DNA from: Thermoproteota archaeon
Lineage (GTDB): Archaea > Thermoproteota > Korarchaeia > Korarchaeales > Korarchaeaceae
Reading direction: 5' to 3'
NCBI GenBank assembly: GCA_011042755.1
Contig: DRBY01000002.1
Coordinates: 1-6,215, forward strand
DNA length: 6,215 bases
The notes under the pieces are model-generated. The model saw only the letters and a program-made list of their open reading frames with translations. It had not been told where the DNA came from and did not search any database. This document shows positions 4,436 to 6,215 of this stretch, piece by piece. The translations under genes and the position numbers were made by a program. Positions within the stretch are counted from its first letter, which is position 1, and each line of letters begins with the position of its first letter.

Positions 4436-6034
4436 ATGCATCGAGAGTCCAAGAATTCCTACGTGATAGATGAGATAGTGCTGATCCATGGACTGCTCAG
4501 AGAGGAGAGAGCGGAGAGAATCATCCGGGGATCTGAGCTGATAGTGCCGAAGGGCGTGGTCAGGCAGCTAGAGGTCCTGGCCTCTCAGGGGGATAGAGGA
4601 GCTCTGGCGGGATTGGCCGAGCTTGCCAGGCTCAAGGACCTCGAGAAGAAGGGAGAGATAGCGTCTCTCAGGATAGTGGAGCACGGCTCCAGCGGGGTGG
4701 ACGCTCTGGAAGAAGTGGCGAAAGCCGCGGGGTCTGTGATCCTCACTGGGGACTCCATAAGGGCCATCGCGCTCGGCCTCAAGGATCTCAGAGTGGAGTA
4801 CATTGGCCCGCCCAGGGGCAGGCTCTCGGTTGAACAGTTCTTCACCGAGGACACGATGAGCATTCACCTGAAGGAGGGGGCGCCCCCTCTGGCCAAGAGG
4901 GGCAAGCCAGGTGAGTTCAGGCTTGTCAAGCTGAGGGAAGAACCCCTCACGCACCAAGAAATCCGCAAGATGGCCTACGAAATTATAGAGAGGGCGAAGC
5001 TCGACCCGAGCGCCTTCATTGAGGTCAGGAAGAAGAACGCGTACGTGATACAGTTCGGAGAGTACAGGATCCTCGTGGCCTTCCCGCCCTTCTCAGACGG
5101 AATCGAGATAACGGTCGTGAGGCCCGTGGTGAAGGTTACCCTCGAGGACTACGACCTGAGCGAGAAGCTCAAGGAGAGGCTGGCGGAGAAGGCCGAGGGA
5201 GTCGTCATCGCCGGCCCCCCGGGCGCGGGGAAGACCACGTTCGCCAGCGCCCTGGCCGAGTTCTACAGGTCTCTAGGCAAGATAGTCAAGACACTCGAGT
5301 CGCCGAGGGATCTCATGGTCGGTCCCGAGATAACCCAGTACGGCAAGCTCGATGGAAGCTTTGAGAGCACAGCCGACCTCCTGCTCCTGGTGAGGCCAGA
5401 CTATGTCATCTTTGATGAGATGCGAAAGACCGACGACTTCATGATATTCGTGGACATGAGGCTCGCGGGCATAGGGATGGTGGGCGTCGTCCACTGCGGC
5501 GCCCCGATAGAGGCGATCCAGCGGTTCATCGGCAGGGTAGACCTGGGCCTGCTGCCCCACGTGGTCGACACGGTGATATTCATTCAGGACGGTCGCGTTG
5601 TCAAGGTCTACAGCCTCAAGATCACGGTCAAGCTGCCGACGGGAATGCAGGACGCTTCGCTCGCCAGGCCCGTGGTGCTCGTCAGCGACTTCGAGACGGG
5701 CATACCGGAGTACGAGATCTACACGTTCGGGGACGAGGTCGTCGTGATGCCCGTGGGCAGGCCCAGGGTCAGGGCCAGGGAGGCCCGCGTCGCCAGGCTC
5801 GAGAGGGAGGGCCTGAGGTACAGGCTCATTAGGCGCAAGCACACTGTGGTGCTCGACCTCGGTCCAGAAAACGCAGACCAGGAGATCATCATAATGGTGG
5901 ACGGGAGGGAGTTCGTTAGACTGACCACGGACTCCAGGGGCAGGATAACCCTCGCCAGGAACAGTCCTGCCGGCCGGAGGATACTCGAGGCGGCCAGGAG
6001 GGACAGGCTGAGCGTCTTCCCCTCCGAGGACTAG
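4436..6034 (+). CDS. PIN domain and VirB11/PilT-type ATPase (PINA-like)
   Basis: The 532-residue protein has an N-terminal PIN domain (about 8-125), a conserved linker, TMSIHLKEGAPPLAKRGKPG (140-159), and a secretion-type ATPase. Walker A GPPGAGKT is at 260-267, Walker B VIFDEMRK at 324-331, and a His-box-like VVHCGAPIEAIQRFI lies around His353. The family is common in archaea; the Sulfolobus islandicus member PINA was shown to remodel Holliday junctions with the resolvase Hjc, so a DNA-repair role is the best guess. Acidic PIN residues Asp12, Asp89 and Asp106 are present, but Gln44 sits where related proteins usually have Glu. The family is often described with a KH domain; I see no clear GxxG loop in the C-terminus. 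ATG 4436 is chosen over TTG 4415, which is only five bases from the TATA-like box. GC3 rises sharply in the ATPase half. There is no signal peptide or membrane segment. Confidence 0.88.
   Translation: MHRESKNSYVIDEIVLIHGLLREERAERIIRGSELIVPKGVVRQLEVLASQGDRGALAGLAELARLKDLEKKGEIASLRIVEHGSSGVDALEEVAKAAGSVILTGDSIRAIALGLKDLRVEYIGPPRGRLSVEQFFTEDTMSIHLKEGAPPLAKRGKPGEFRLVKLREEPLTHQEIRKMAYEIIERAKLDPSAFIEVRKKNAYVIQFGEYRILVAFPPFSDGIEITVVRPVVKVTLEDYDLSEKLKERLAEKAEGVVIAGPPGAGKTTFASALAEFYRSLGKIVKTLESPRDLMVGPEITQYGKLDGSFESTADLLLLVRPDYVIFDEMRKTDDFMIFVDMRLAGIGMVGVVHCGAPIEAIQRFIGRVDLGLLPHVVDTVIFIQDGRVVKVYSLKITVKLPTGMQDASLARPVVLVSDFETGIPEYEIYTFGDEVVVMPVGRPRVRAREARVARLEREGLRYRLIRRKHTVVLDLGPENADQEIIIMVDGREFVRLTTDSRGRITLARNSPAGRRILEAARRDRLSVFPSED
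4867..4886 (+). repeat. 20-base repeat, copy 2 (inside the PIN-ATPase)
   Basis: Identical to 2672-2691 in pus10, in the same codon phase, encoding LKEGAP. In this protein the residues belong to the conserved HLKE linker motif of the family, so the sequence is probably fixed at the protein level, and the shared codons are what is unusual. Confidence 0.6.
4874..4889 (+). other. 16-bp perfect GC palindrome
   Basis: GAGGGGGCGCCCCCTC reads the same on both strands and lies inside the PIN-ATPase gene, overlapping the second copy of the 20-base repeat. It could fold as a short stem or be bound by a symmetric protein dimer, but it may also follow from the conserved coding sequence. Confidence 0.55.
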
Positions 6035-6215
6035 TCGTACCTGTTGCCAGCAATAGAGCGCATCCTAGCCTCAAACCCTATCTCGTCTAGGAACTTAGCT
6101 ACGGACGGGGGGACTAGCTGCCTCCACAGCGGGTCTCCCCTAGCTGCGAGCCCCCTTATGTTCGTGGCCTCGAACAGGTCCCTCCTGTAGAAAGGTATCG
6201 GCCTCACTTCTATCC
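6031..6215 (-). CDS. nadM: Nicotinamide-nucleotide adenylyltransferase, C-terminal part (partial)
   Basis: The minus strand carries 60 residues and a stop, running off the right window edge, so the 5' part of the gene is missing. The segment resembles the C-terminus of archaeal NMN adenylyltransferase, which joins NMN and ATP to make NAD. VRPIPFYRRDLFEATNIRG contains the T-x-I-R motif (ATNIR) of this nucleotidyltransferase superfamily, and DPLWRQLVPPSVAKFLDEIG matches the typical tail, where related proteins read like EDWESLVPKAVVEFLKEI. The N-terminal GxxHxGH nucleotide-binding motif would lie outside the window. The stop codon overlaps that of the convergent PIN-ATPase through the palindrome CTAG. 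A related cytidylyltransferase-family enzyme is the main alternative. Confidence 0.75.
   Translation of the reverse strand, partial: IEVRPIPFYRRDLFEATNIRGLAARGDPLWRQLVPPSVAKFLDEIGFEARMRSIAGNRYD

Noticed and set aside
4568..4957. A 129-codon minus-strand open frame opposite the PIN domain
   Set aside because: It is fully antisense to the conserved PIN and linker region and has no family resemblance.
5210..5233. A GC-rich palindrome-like patch at the Walker A codons
   Set aside because: It is explained by GC-rich codons for the invariant GPPGAGKT loop and gives no perfect stem longer than expected.
5273..5842. A 189-codon open frame on the minus strand opposite the PIN-ATPase
   Set aside because: It lies wholly antisense to the conserved ATPase core. 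Its composition (rich in His, Pro, Asp and Val) is what results from reading GC-rich codons backwards, and no domain is recognisable.
1..6215. C/D box guide RNA genes, common in thermophilic archaea
   Set aside because: I found no convincing RTGATGA box followed at suitable spacing by CTGA. Scattered GATGAG matches fall inside coding sequence with no paired boxes.

Overview
The window is ordinary archaeal chromosome carrying a dense block of translation and transcription genes. Ribosomal proteins eL18 and eL21 (found only in archaea and eukaryotes), a hypusine-type eIF5A, an archaeal Pus10, an Rpb4-like RNA polymerase subunit and a PIN-VirB11-like ATPase make the domain assignment secure. Arginine is written mostly as AGG/AGA, GC content is fairly high and spacers are very short. 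This fits a thermophilic TACK-type archaeon (Thermoproteota/Korarchaeota-like), but that finer placement is inference and cannot be fixed from this window.

Layout: positions 1-1302 hold the conserved eL18-uL13-uS9 ribosomal cluster, with the last codons of a further upstream gene at the left edge. The RNA polymerase subunit genes rpoN and rpoK, which often follow rps9 in archaea, are absent. A TATA-like box at 1304-1311 instead starts a second unit: eIF5A, pus10, eL21, rpoF and a DUF655 helix-hairpin-helix protein (1343-4391), closely packed with spacers of 6-13 bases. A second TATA-like box (4403-4410) lies just before the large PIN-ATPase gene (4436-6034). That gene converges on a minus-strand nadM-like gene, present only as its 3' end (6031-6215), and the two share a four-base palindromic CTAG in which both stop codons sit.

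The genes work at successive steps of gene expression: transcription (RpoF), tRNA modification (Pus10), ribosome structure (eL18, uL13, uS9, eL21) and translation elongation (eIF5A). The DUF655 protein is a predicted nucleic-acid binder of unknown role. The PIN-ATPase belongs to a family linked in Sulfolobus to Holliday-junction processing. NadM makes NAD.

I found no mobile element, CRISPR array, tRNA or rRNA, no gene-free stretch over 300 bases, and no obviously new multi-gene system. The points most worth a second look are small: perfect 7-bp hairpins at two gene junctions beside ribosome binding sites, an altered acidic residue in the PIN domain, a within-gene rise in GC3, a 16-bp palindrome that shares a 20-base repeat with pus10, and the departures from usual archaeal gene order.
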